Below, piece by piece: positions 1 through 7,527 of a DNA stretch of 9,179 nucleotides. Source of the DNA: Flammeovirgaceae bacterium (GTDB lineage Bacteria > Bacteroidota > Bacteroidia > Cytophagales > Cyclobacteriaceae); NCBI GenBank assembly GCA_016709845.1, contig JADJMA010000059.1, positions 1 through 9,179 on the forward strand, in the 5' to 3' direction. How positions within the stretch are numbered: position 1 is the stretch's first letter; every line of letters starts with the position of its first letter. Position numbers and translations under genes: made by a program. The notes below the pieces were generated by a model. It saw nothing but the letters and a program-made list of their open reading frames with translations, was not told the DNA's origin and made no database searches.

Positions 1-11
1 GTAATGAAACA

Positions 12-28
12 ACAGAACAGTTTTCTGT
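12..28 (-). terminator. Weak hairpin just downstream of clpA
   Basis: A six-base-pair inverted repeat (ACAGAA / TTCTGT, five-base loop) lies about 20 bases beyond the clpA stop. On the minus strand the hairpin is followed by TGTTTC, a poor U-tract. It could be a weak intrinsic terminator for the clpS-clpA transcript, but the stem is short and AT-rich, so the call is tentative. Confidence 0.2.
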
Positions 29-46
29 ATGCGTCTAAACTATCGA

Positions 47-2010
47 TCAAATAATTGCAGCTTCTTCTTCAAAGAGTAGTTTTACCTTCTCATTACTATC
101 AATATCAACAGTTACTTTACCGCCACTGACTAGACGCCCGAACAATAATTCATCAGCCAATGCGCTACGAATCGTATCTTGGATAAGCCGTTCCATAGGC
201 CGGGCACCCATGAGTGGATCAAACCATTTTTTGCAAGATACGTACGCAATTGTTCCGTAAACGTTGCTTCTACTTTCTTTTCGTGAAGTTGTGCTTCAAG
301 TTGAATCAGGAACTTATCGGTTACTCGCAAAATAATCTCCTGATCTAAAGAAGCGAATGAAATGATCGCATCTAGCCGATTACGAAACTCAGGAGTAAAT
401 AATTTCTTGATATCAACTAATTCATCGCCTGCAAGTTTTGATTTTGTAAATCCAATCGAAGACTTAGCAAGGGATTCAGCGCCTGCATTTGTAGTCATGA
501 TAATAATAACATTGCGAAAATCTGCTTTACGCCCATTATTGTCCGTCAACGTCCCATAATCCATGACCTGCAACAGAATATTGAAAATATCTGTATGCGC
601 TTTTTCGATTTCATCCAATAATAAAACCGAATAGGGATGTTTAATCACGATCTCTGTCAACAATCCACCTTGATCATAGCCCACATAGCCTGGCGGAGCT
701 CCAATCAAACGAGATACTGCATGACGTTCCATATATTCAGACATATCAAAACGATGCAAGTGAATACCAAGCGCATAGGCGAGTTGCCTTGCCACCTCAG
801 TTTTCCCGACTCCTGTTGGCCCTGAAAAGAAAAGAGCCCACAGGTTTCCGCGGATTACCCAGTCCACTTCTTGCCATTTTGATGGCTGCAGTCAGTGCAT
901 TAATTGCATTGTCCTGGCCAAAAACAACGGCTTTCATATCACGGCCCAATGTTTTCAATTTATTGCGATCGTTCGTGGAAATATTTTGTGGAGGAATTCG
1001 TGCAATCTTGGCTACCACATTCTCAATCTCACTTCTGCCGATAACTTTCCGTTTCTTCGATTTTGGCAATATACGCTGTGCAGCACCAGCTTCATCCAGC
1101 ACATCAATTGCTTTGTCTGGCAGATGCCTATCATTAATATAACGCTCCGATAGTTCTGCTGCAGAAACCAATGCACTGGCAGTATATTTAACCTTATGGT
1201 GCTGTTCATAGCGAGACTTCAGCCCACGTAAAATAGCTACTGTTTCATCAACACTGGGTTCATTAACTTCTATCTGCTGGAAACGCCTTGATAGCGCATG
1301 ATCTTTTCAAAGATCCACGGTACTCATTAAAAGTTGTAGCACCGATACACCGTAATTGCCCAGTACTTAAAACCGGTTTCAGCAAAATTTGACGCATCCA
1401 GAACTCCACCTGAAGCAGCACCAGCACCAATTAGTGTATGGATCTCATCTATAAACAAAATAGCTGATGGATTATCAGTTAATTGTTTTAACAATGTTTT
1501 TCAAGCGTTGTTCAAAATCTCCGCGATATTTGGTGCCCGCCAATAAAGCTCCCATATCAAGCGAATAAATTTGATGCTTCAAAAGTAAATCAGGCACATC
1601 TTCTTCAACAATGCGTTTTGCCAAGCCTTCTGCAATTGCAGTTTTCCCTACACCGGCTTCACCAACTAACAAAGGATTATTTTTACGGCGTCGGCATAAC
1701 GTTTGTATAACGCGCTCAATCTCCTTCTCACGCCCCACCAAGGGATCGATTTTGTTAATTAACGCCAAGTGATTGAGATTTACCGTGTAATTCTCGAGAC
1801 GCCTCCGCTAGAATTGGATTCGTGCTCACTATCCCCTTCATTTCCAGTTTTAGCGTCATTCTCGTGCGGCACTTTTCGAATATTATGTGAAATGTAATTC
1901 ACTACATCCAAACGTGTTACACCTCTCTGATGCAAGAAATAGACGGCATGTGAATCTTTCTCACCAAAAATCGATACCAAAACATTAGCGCCAGTAACTT
2001 CTTTGTACAC
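47..2010 (-). pseudogene. clpA: ATP-dependent Clp protease ATP-binding subunit ClpA, N-terminally truncated and multiply frameshifted
   Basis: ClpA is the hexameric AAA+ unfoldase that feeds substrates to ClpP in the cytoplasm. Read through its breaks, the locus gives about 655 residues matching E. coli ClpA from about residue 101 to the end. It starts at EVTGANVLVSIF (near 2005). Next come D1 with Walker A GEAGVGKT and Walker B ILFIDEI, the linker YINDRHLPDKAIDV, D2 with Walker A GPTGVGKT and Walker B VLLLDEIEKAH, and the ClpP-docking tripeptide IGF (in SSIGFTKSK). The end is GARPMERLIQ...FEEEAAII, with TGA at 47-49. The reading frame changes near 221-223, 823-832, 1303, 1313-1315, 1384-1387, 1497-1501 and 1794-1802. 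No stop codon caused by substitution was seen within the segments. The N-domain that binds ClpS is absent because clpS abuts directly upstream. GTG at 2010 has no ribosome-binding site and is not a credible start. The identity is certain; whether the breaks are biological or sequencing error is not. Confidence 0.93.
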
Positions 2011-2297
2011 CTAAGTGGGTGCTGATTTTTTCTCGCAAATTCAACCACCTGCTTGACCTTCGTACTTGCAATATCACTTGGGTATATACCACACACACCG
2101 ACCCCCTGCATATGCACCTCTAACATTATTCGTGTTGCCTGCTCTTGATTCATAGAAAAAAATATTTTCAACACCTCAATCACAAACTCCATGGGAGTGA
2201 AATCATCATTCAATAATAAAATTTTGTACATGGAAGGAGGTTTTCGTTCAATTTTCTCCTGTGCAAGCATAACGGCTTCTGAGTTACTCTCCGTCAT
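1917..2297 (-). CDS. clpS: ATP-dependent Clp protease adaptor ClpS with aberrant C-terminal tail
   Basis: ClpS binds N-degron substrates (bulky hydrophobic N-termini) and hands them to ClpA. Residues 1-98 are a normal ClpS: a variable N-terminus, then KPPSMYKILLLNDDFTPMEF, VHMQG and FARKNQHPLRCT. The pocket-forming residues are present (N30, D31 and D32 of NDD, T34, M36 and H62). A normal ClpS ends a few residues after this CT. Here the frame instead runs about 28 residues (from KKLLALMF on) into DNA that encodes ClpA in another frame, because a deletion removed the clpS stop and the start of clpA. The tail is therefore not ClpS sequence. The start ATG at 2297 follows AGTAGGGA about nine bases upstream. 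The core fold should be intact, but its ClpA docking partner is missing downstream. Confidence 0.92.
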   Translation of the reverse strand: MTESNSEAVMLAQEKIERKPPSMYKILLLNDDFTPMEFVIEVLKIFFSMNQEQATRIMLEVHMQGVGVCGIYPSDIASTKVKQVVEFARKNQHPLRCTKKLLALMFWYRFLVRKIHMPSISCIREV

Positions 2298-2317
2298 AAC
2301 TGTTTTCCCTACTCATT

Positions 2318-2352
2318 CTTTCTATAAAAATATATTGTACTAAATACTTCAA
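2318..2352 (-). promoter_or_regulatory. Candidate sigma70 promoter of clpS
   Basis: On the minus strand TTGAAG (2347-2352) and TTTTAT (2324-2329) are separated by 17 bases and would start transcription about 20 bases before the clpS ATG. Each hexamer is an imperfect match in an AT-rich stretch, so this is a plausible but weak call. It faces away from the cold-shock gene promoter. Confidence 0.3.
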
Positions 2353-2444
2353 CTTCATTATCGACATCTTTGACGATTACGACAAAATTTTCAAGTATCT
2401 TGAGATAATTACCTAGTTCTTGCACACAAATATGTTGTAACGGC

Positions 2445-2473
2445 TTGACTTTAACCCTGGATTTGCGTAAAAC
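2445..2473 (+). promoter_or_regulatory. Candidate sigma70 promoter of the cold-shock gene
   Basis: TTGACT (2445-2450, five of six to the -35 consensus), a 17-base spacer and TAAAAC (2468-2473, four of six to the -10 consensus) form a good promoter pointing at the cold-shock gene. The predicted start near 2480 leaves a leader of about 105 bases before the ATG. Long structured leaders are a known feature of cspA-type genes and take part in their temperature control. The stretch 2298-2585 otherwise holds only the divergent regulatory regions of clpS and this gene. Confidence 0.5.
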
Positions 2474-2574
2474 TGCAAATGGCGTTTGGCTTCAAGTTCT
2501 CTGCGGTCCCGGTTATATCCGTCAATGGTCTTGAAATTCAAATAGTGTTAGGGTTTCCGGCCCAGTTTTTATAT

Positions 2575-2580
2575 AGGAAG
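2575..2580 (+). promoter_or_regulatory. Ribosome-binding site of the cold-shock gene
   Basis: AGGAAG lies five bases before the ATG at 2586. It is a clear Shine-Dalgarno sequence and fixes the start. Confidence 0.6.
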
Positions 2581-2585
2581 TAGAA

Positions 2586-2789
2586 ATGGCAACAGGTACA
2601 GTAAAATGGTTCAACGATTCCAAAGGTTTTGGTTTTATTACTCCTGACGATGGCAGCGAAGATTTGTTTGCGCACTTCTCAGCAATCAATATGTCTGGAT
2701 TTAAAACTCTTAAAGAAGGCCAAAAAGTGAGTTTTGATGTCACTCAAGGACCGAAGGGAAAACAAGCCTCTAATATCCAATCCGCTTAA
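2586..2789 (+). CDS. cspA: Cold-shock protein, CspA family
   Basis: This is an intact 67-residue single cold-shock domain protein of the usual length. It binds single-stranded RNA and DNA in the cytoplasm and acts as an RNA chaperone and antiterminator. RNP1 is KGFGFI (residues 13-18) and RNP2 is LFAHF (27-31). The aromatic W8-F9, the CspA-type N-terminus MATGTVKWFN and the end GKQASNIQSA are all typical. It is divergent from clpS, an arrangement common in beta- and gammaproteobacteria, where the clpS neighbour is often named cspD. The sequence itself is the short CspA/CspE type, so the symbol is family-level only. The long leader upstream fits post-transcriptional temperature control. It is one of the few genes here with no frame disruption. 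Confidence 0.96.
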   Translation: MATGTVKWFNDSKGFGFITPDDGSEDLFAHFSAINMSGFKTLKEGQKVSFDVTQGPKGKQASNIQSA

Positions 2790-2917
2790 CTTTCGTAAAA
2801 ATACTGGCTTAAACCGCTTTATTGGCAATACAAGAACAATATAACAGCAAATAAAGCAAGAAAGATATAATCACATATTACCCCTTTGTTAGTATGGCAA
2901 GGGTTTTTCTTGGGTTC

Positions 2918-2939
2918 CTGTTTTCCCCGGGGGAAACAG
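2918..2939. repeat. GC-rich inverted repeat between convergent cspA and icd, possible bidirectional terminator
   Basis: CTGTTTTCCCC is followed at once by GGGGGAAACAG, a near-perfect palindrome with one imperfect pair (a U-G wobble in plus-strand RNA, C-A in minus-strand RNA). It sits in the 176-bp gap between the 3' ends of cspA and icd, 26 bases beyond the icd stop, where a shared terminator is expected. No U-run follows on either strand, so it is not a textbook intrinsic terminator. It could be an RNA 3'-end protection hairpin. The rest of 2790-2965 shows nothing else recognisable. Confidence 0.4.
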
Positions 2940-2965
2940 CGCTTCACCCCATCAGCTATATCAGC

Positions 2966-4218
2966 TCAAACACACATACTCTCGATCATTGCACTACCAA
3001 AAGCCGAAGAAGAAACCTGCTTGGCATCAGTCATTTGTCGCGCAAAATCATAGGTAACTATCTTGTTCTGAATAGTTTTTTCCATCGCTTTGATAATCAA
3101 ATCGGCCGCCTCCACCCAACCTAAATGCCGTAACATCATCTCCGCTGACAATATAATGGAGCCAGGATTTACCTGATCTTTCCCCGAATATTTGGGTGCC
3201 GTACCGTGTGTTGCTTCAAAGATAGCAATAGAATCGCTAAGATTAGCTCCCGGTGCAATCCCAATCCCACCTACCTGTGCGGCCAATGCATCAGAAATAT
3301 AATCACCATTTAAGTTCAGAGTAGCTACTACATCATACTCTTCTGGACGTAACAAGATTTGCTGCAAGAAAGCATCCGCAATCACATCCTTGATAATAAT
3401 CCCGCCTTTTTCTAACGGCAATTTCATCCACGGCCCCCCATCCAGAAATTCCGCTCCAAATTCCCTGGCAGCCAAGGCATAGCCCCATTTCTTGAACGCA
3501 CCTTCAGTAAACTTCATGATATTTCCTTTATGCACCAAAGTAACCGATTGGCGCTTATTATCAATAGCATACTGAATTGCCTTTCGAACAAGACGCTCTG
3601 TCCCTTCTTTCGAAACAGGCTTGATCCCAATACCAGAAGTCTGAGGAAAACGTATACTGGTCACCCCCATATCTTTAATCAGAAAAGCAATTATTTTCTT
3701 TGCGGACTCTGATTCTGCTTCCCATTCGATACCCGCATAGATATCTTCAGAATTTTCTCTGAAAATAACCATGTCGGTCTTCTCCGGGTTCTTCACTGGA
3801 CTGGGTACACCACTAAAATAACGTACTGGCCGTAAACAAATGTATAAATCCAACAGTTGTCGAAGCGCAACATTAATCGAACGTATACCGCCACCAACCG
3901 GTGTTGTCAGCGGACCTTTAATGGAAACCACAAACTCCCTAGCAGCCTGTAGAGTCTCTTCCGGCAACCACACATCAGGCCCATAAATTCGTGTTGATTT
4001 CTCGCCCGCATAGATTTCCATCCACGAAACCTTGCGTTGCCCGCCATAAGCTTTCTTAACCGCTGCATCGACGACTCTCTGCATGACCGGAGTAATATCA
4101 ATACCAATACCATCACCTTCAATAAAAGGAATTATTGGATTATCAGGTACATTTAACGAATTATCATCATTAACCTGAATTCTTTCCCATCACTGGGTAT
4201 TCTTATATGCTGATACAT
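2966..4218 (-). CDS. icd: Isocitrate dehydrogenase (NADP-dependent), one frameshift near the start
   Basis: Icd converts isocitrate to 2-oxoglutarate and CO2 in the TCA cycle, making NADPH. After correction of one missing base the product is about 417 residues, against 416 in E. coli. The start is MYQHIRIPSDGK at 4218, eight bases after GGAG. The frame breaks at the base run 4183-4185, then continues as IQVNDDNSLNVPDNPIIPFIEGDGIGIDITP and runs uninterrupted from 4084 to the stop. Visible motifs are the substrate loop GGGIRSINVALR, whose Ser corresponds to E. coli Ser113 (target of the AceK kinase), the metal/substrate region MNLNGDYISD-like LNLNGDYISDALAAQVGG, and the cofactor region HGTAPKYSG...NPGS with Tyr and Arg of TYDFAR, which indicate NADP. 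Without correction, translation from 4218 stops after 21 residues. An internal start at 4084 would lose a strand of the Rossmann-like core. Confidence 0.95.
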
Positions 4219-4509
4219 GACATCTCCAAGTATTGGAATAAAAATGCAATTTATTAAAATATCCCGGTCAGTTAAACATTATTGGATGAGAATGTCGTCA
4301 CTTCCCTTCTTAATTTCAAGATAAATTTTATCAAACTAAAATAAAGCCCAGTGTTTAAACTATTACCGTGTAAATACGAAGCCTTTCCACGCGACTGGGA
4401 AACCTGTTGCTACTTATCGCTCACCCTAGTATTTTTGTTTAATATATATCACTACTTCGGATAAGCAGCATTCACTCAATCTCCAGAATTACTCAACAGC
4501 ACCCACACA
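4219..4509. other. Divergent intergenic region between icd and the rpfE-like operon
   Basis: This 291-bp AT-rich stretch holds no convincing gene. It must contain the promoters of icd (leftward) and of the 4510 operon (rightward). The icd Shine-Dalgarno GGAG lies at its left edge. The right edge, just before ATG 4510, has no obvious Shine-Dalgarno sequence. No tRNA, riboswitch-like fold or operator repeat was recognised. Confidence 0.5.
4407..4435 (+). promoter_or_regulatory. Weak candidate promoter of the rpfE-like/PAS-EAL operon
   Basis: TTGCTA (4407-4412) and TATTTT (4430-4435) are 17 bases apart, each four of six to consensus, about 70 bases before ATG 4510. Several other AT-rich hexamers nearby could serve, so confidence is low. 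Confidence 0.22.
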
Positions 4510-5552
4510 ATGAAATTAAACCTCCTCGTTCCCAATCTATTCTGGCCTGATATCTTGCAAACAGAAATCTATAATGATCTATCGGCGACTTCTTTAGAAG
4601 TACTGTTATCAAATGTACCGCTATGACGACTCCTCCACAGGAAATGGAAGCGTGGCTATGTAAGGAGTTTAATGTAGCAAAGCAGAAAAATGACTGGCCT
4701 ATTGCACCGCTCATGCTAATCACTGACGCACCTGCTTTGGCGAAAACAAGTAAAGATTTCTGGATGCGTGCCGATCCTGTTCACCTACGTATTGAACAAA
4801 ACCATATCATGTTAGCTGATAGCCAAGCTTTCCAAATTTCTATAGAAGAAGCCGAGCAAATAGTGCGGGATCTTAATCTCATTCTGGGCAATCATGATTT
4901 CTCTTTCTTCCCATTACATCCTGACCGTTGGTATATCCGAACACCGAAAGCGCCGGAGATCTTCACACATACACTTAGTCATGTCACATGCAAGAACATT
5001 AATAATTTCTTGCCGACAGGCTCAGAAAGCATCGCTTGGCATAAAATTTTTAATGAAATTCAGATGTTGCTTCATGAACACCCGATTAATCAAGCTCGTG
5101 AATCTCGCGGAGAATTGACCATTAACAGCGTTTGGTTCTGGGGAGGAGGAAATATGCCGCAATCAACACAATCTCCTTATACGCATGTATGGAGTGATGA
5201 TGACTTACCGCACGCATTTGCATTAGCCAGCAACACAAACCATTCGAAGTTACCTGCCGATGCGCAGGTATGGCTTCAAACCCAAATATCCGGGAATCAT
5301 CTTGTGGTGTTGGATGCTTTACAAGGAAAAGCCAAATATAGAAATGCTTATGACTGGCGCGAGACACTTGTGAGCATGGAAAAGAATTGGTTTTTACCTG
5401 TATATAAAGCACTTAAGAACGGAAAAATCAACCAATTGACCATCACAGCGCTTAACGAAACTTCATCTCAGCGATTTGAGATAACGCGCTCTGATTTATG
5501 GAAATTCTGGCGTATAACTAAACCACTTCCCGCTCATATAGAAACACACTAG
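4510..5552 (+). CDS. RpfE/COG4255-like conserved protein, one frameshift near the start
   Basis: With one base restored this is about 347 residues and matches my memory of the COG4255 family (RpfE-like, often labelled cofactor-independent phosphoglycerate mutase-like). Its biochemical role is not established. The real start is ATG 4510 (MKLNLLVPNLFWPDILQ), because that N-terminus is characteristic. An A is missing at the run 4611-4613, after which the frame continues (KCTAMTTPPQEMEAWLCKEF) to the stop at 5552. Conserved-looking blocks are DPVHLRIEQNHIMLADS, HPDRWYIR, SVWFWGGGNMP (reminiscent of iPGM/apgM proteins), HLVVLDALQGKA, YDWRETLVSMEKNWF and the end DLWKFWR. No signal peptide or membrane segment is seen, so it is probably cytoplasmic. 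In Xanthomonas the namesake rpfE lies beside recJ in the diffusible-signal cluster. Here the downstream neighbour is a PAS-EAL gene 18 bases away, so the two are probably cotranscribed. Confidence 0.8.
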
Positions 5553-5570
5553 CAAGAATAAGGAAACATC

Positions 5571-7072
5571 GTGCAAAAAATCTCTCTTCTTAGTAACGTT
5601 AAACCTTATCTCGCAATTTGCATTGCGCTAATACTTGCAATCGTTCTGATAGCTGACACCTATTTTATCAATGAAATCCCATCACACTTACTAGCAGCAT
5701 TCTGGTTTTCCTTGGTCTTTGCAATACTAATAGCAATGATCCAAGTAGCGGGTGCGGAGAAAAATATCAAAAATTTTTACGATCAACTCCAAGTTAGCAA
5801 GGAAAGACTCGGGAATGAGATTAAGCACCGGTTGTGGGCAGAGAAAACAGCATCTGAAAGCAAAATAAAATCACAGTTTGTTGATGAAAACATGCCTGTC
5901 ATGCTGGCTTATTTTAATAGTGATCTTCGTTGCCGTTACCATAACAGAATTTTTCGCCGATGGTTTGGATTAAAGCCAGATCAGATAGATGGCCGGCTTT
6001 TAAAAGAATTCTCAAATGAAGAATTTTTCTCTGATATCCAAAATAGTATCGAAGAAATACTAGCCGGAAAAACCGTGCATAACGAACGTGTACTTAAATC
6101 GACCAAGGGCTTCCCTTATATTTTCACGGAGCAATATCTTCCTCATCTTGATAGCAAGGGAAAGACTGTCGGCTTCTATACGTTACACACCCCCCGGGCG
6201 CAAGAAAAAAACCGTGATTTTTCAAAAAAGAAACTAGAAATCTCAGCCAAACCAGAGCCAGAAAAACCCAACAAAATACTGACTAAAGACAATACAAACC
6301 TGCCACCGAGTACTCAAGCATCCAAATCAGGAATTACCGCTGCACGCATTACTCAGGCAATTGAAGGGGGGGAATTTAATCTTTATTGCCAGGAAATCAC
6401 CCCTATCAAATCTACTATCACATCAGTCTCACATTATGAGATTCTCATCCGTATGCATGAGGAAGAAAATAACCTGATGCCTCCAGGCTCATTTTTACCT
6501 CTTGTAGATCAATTTAAAATGATGCCAAAACTAGATCGGTGGATAATCAATCATGTCGCCAAGTGGTTATCAGCTCACCCCAAATCCAACTCTGTATTTT
6601 ATATTAATGTCGCTAAAGATACGTTAAGTGACCGGGCCTTTCCTGGCTTCATTCAAGATCAATTACAAAAATAAAAGCCCCGCCTTCCAATCTTTGCTTT
6701 GAGGTTGAAGTGTCAGATGCAGAAGCCAATACAGCCGATACACTTATTTTTACGCAAAAAATTCGAGAACTGGGCTGCTTGGTTTCGCTATGCAGCTTTA
6801 GCGGCAACCCGGAGTCGTTAAATCTGCTCGACAAAATGAAAGTCGATTTCCTGAAAATTGATGGCAGTTTAGTATGCAATATCCTTCGTGATGAGGAAGA
6901 TTTAGATAAAGTAAAAAGCATCAATCAACTCGCTCACAAGGCCGAAATTAGAACAATAGCCGAATTAGTTGAAACTGATGACATCATAGTAAAGCTAAAG
7001 GAAATTGGGGTCGATTATGCTCAAGGATTTGGTGTTGCTATGCCCCATCCTTTCAAAGATCTTGAATCATAG
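5571..7072 (+). CDS. Membrane-anchored PAS-EAL protein with degenerate EAL domain, one frameshift
   Basis: Start GTG 5571 follows AGGAAA (5561-5566) with a four-base gap and lies 18 bases after the previous stop, so it is operonic. Residues 13-30 and 41-60 are two membrane helices with a very short loop. Residues 66-100 look like a charged coiled coil, about 104-208 a PAS domain (VDENMPVMLAYFNSDLRCRYHN), 209-253 a Lys/Pro/Ser-rich linker, and 254 onward an EAL domain. The frame stops at 6672 after 367 residues. A one-base slip at the A-run 6667-6671 restores 133 more (IKAPPSNLCFEVEVSDAE on), about 500 in total. EAL domains hydrolyse c-di-GMP. Here the motif is EIL (E290), and the Asn of YINVAKD, the Lys of LKIDGS, the Glu of AELVE and the Gln of AQGF remain. 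The metal-binding DDFG is replaced by CSFS. There is no GGDEF domain. I infer a c-di-GMP-binding or protein-interaction role rather than phosphodiesterase activity. Confidence 0.82.
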
Positions 7073-7243
7073 ACTCAAACAAAGTATCGCCAGAATGAAA
7101 GAGGTTAAATCATAAAATCCTTTATAATTCATTTATCTACGCCGCATAAAGAAATGGAATTGCCGGTGACAGAGGTATGTACCCAGGAATCAGGTAATTT
7201 TCAGATGTAAAAACATGTTGTCGATGTGAATTTTCAGAACGAT
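7073..7243. other. Intergenic stretch between the PAS-EAL gene and IS3 remnant
   Basis: Nothing recognisable was found. A short open run (MELPVTEVCTQESGNFQM from ATG 7153) resembles no family I know and lacks a ribosome-binding site. The decamer AATTTTCAGA occurs twice, near 7196 and 7229, without wider repeat structure. It may be eroded insertion-sequence DNA. Confidence 0.3.
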
Positions 7244-7527
7244 ATCTCTTCAGATGATGGCAGTCAGTATTTAGTCACGCCTATCAATAACTGCTTAAAC
7301 AGCATGGCATGATGTGCGACAGGAAAACTCTTGGGATAACTTCTCCTACTAAACGTATCTTCATTAGCTTGAAACGTGAATGGCTGACTGGTAATGTCTA
7401 TCAAACCAGAGAATCTGCTATTGCTGATACTCATATTAAATTTGGTTACTACTATAACACTCAGCGTATTCATACAATGATTAGTGATATGACATCAATA
7501 GAATTTGAAAAGAACTTAATAAAGTAG
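7244..7527 (+). pseudogene. IS3-family transposase (OrfB) C-terminal remnant
   Basis: Only the C-terminal part of an IS3-family DDE transposase survives. It begins near SDDGSQY (7250-7270), which corresponds to the HSDRGSQY block carrying the second catalytic Asp. After a frame change it continues SHAYQ-stop-LLKQHGMMC, with an in-frame TAA at 7288-7290 where family members have Gln. It ends SLKREWLTGNVYQTRESAIADTH...YYYNTQRIHTMISDMTSIEFEKNL. The conserved WDNAPTERFF block holding the catalytic Glu is scrambled: WDN appears in another frame and TER reads TKR. OrfA, the upstream part of OrfB and the terminal repeats were not found. This is dead, old insertion-sequence debris. Confidence 0.8.

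Noticed and set aside
1780..2010. A separate small gene starting at GTG 2010
   Set aside because: It is an internal ClpA segment, has no ribosome-binding site and ends at a frameshift; it belongs to the broken clpA.
1917..2297. A functional ClpS-ClpA fusion protein
   Set aside because: The two coding frames do not match at the junction, so the ClpS frame continues as an unrelated tail and stops at 1917.
3530..3712. Plus-strand open frame inside icd, and similar frames opposite clpA, the RpfE-like gene and the transposase
   Set aside because: They overlap recognised genes on the other strand or in another frame, have no family resemblance and no ribosome-binding sites.
6664..6680. Programmed -1 ribosomal frameshift or transcriptional slippage in the PAS-EAL gene
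   Set aside because: The codons TTA CAA AAA TAA do not form the usual X XXY YYZ slippery heptamer, and a five-A run is short for polymerase slippage. A simple one-base indel explains it and matches the pattern elsewhere.
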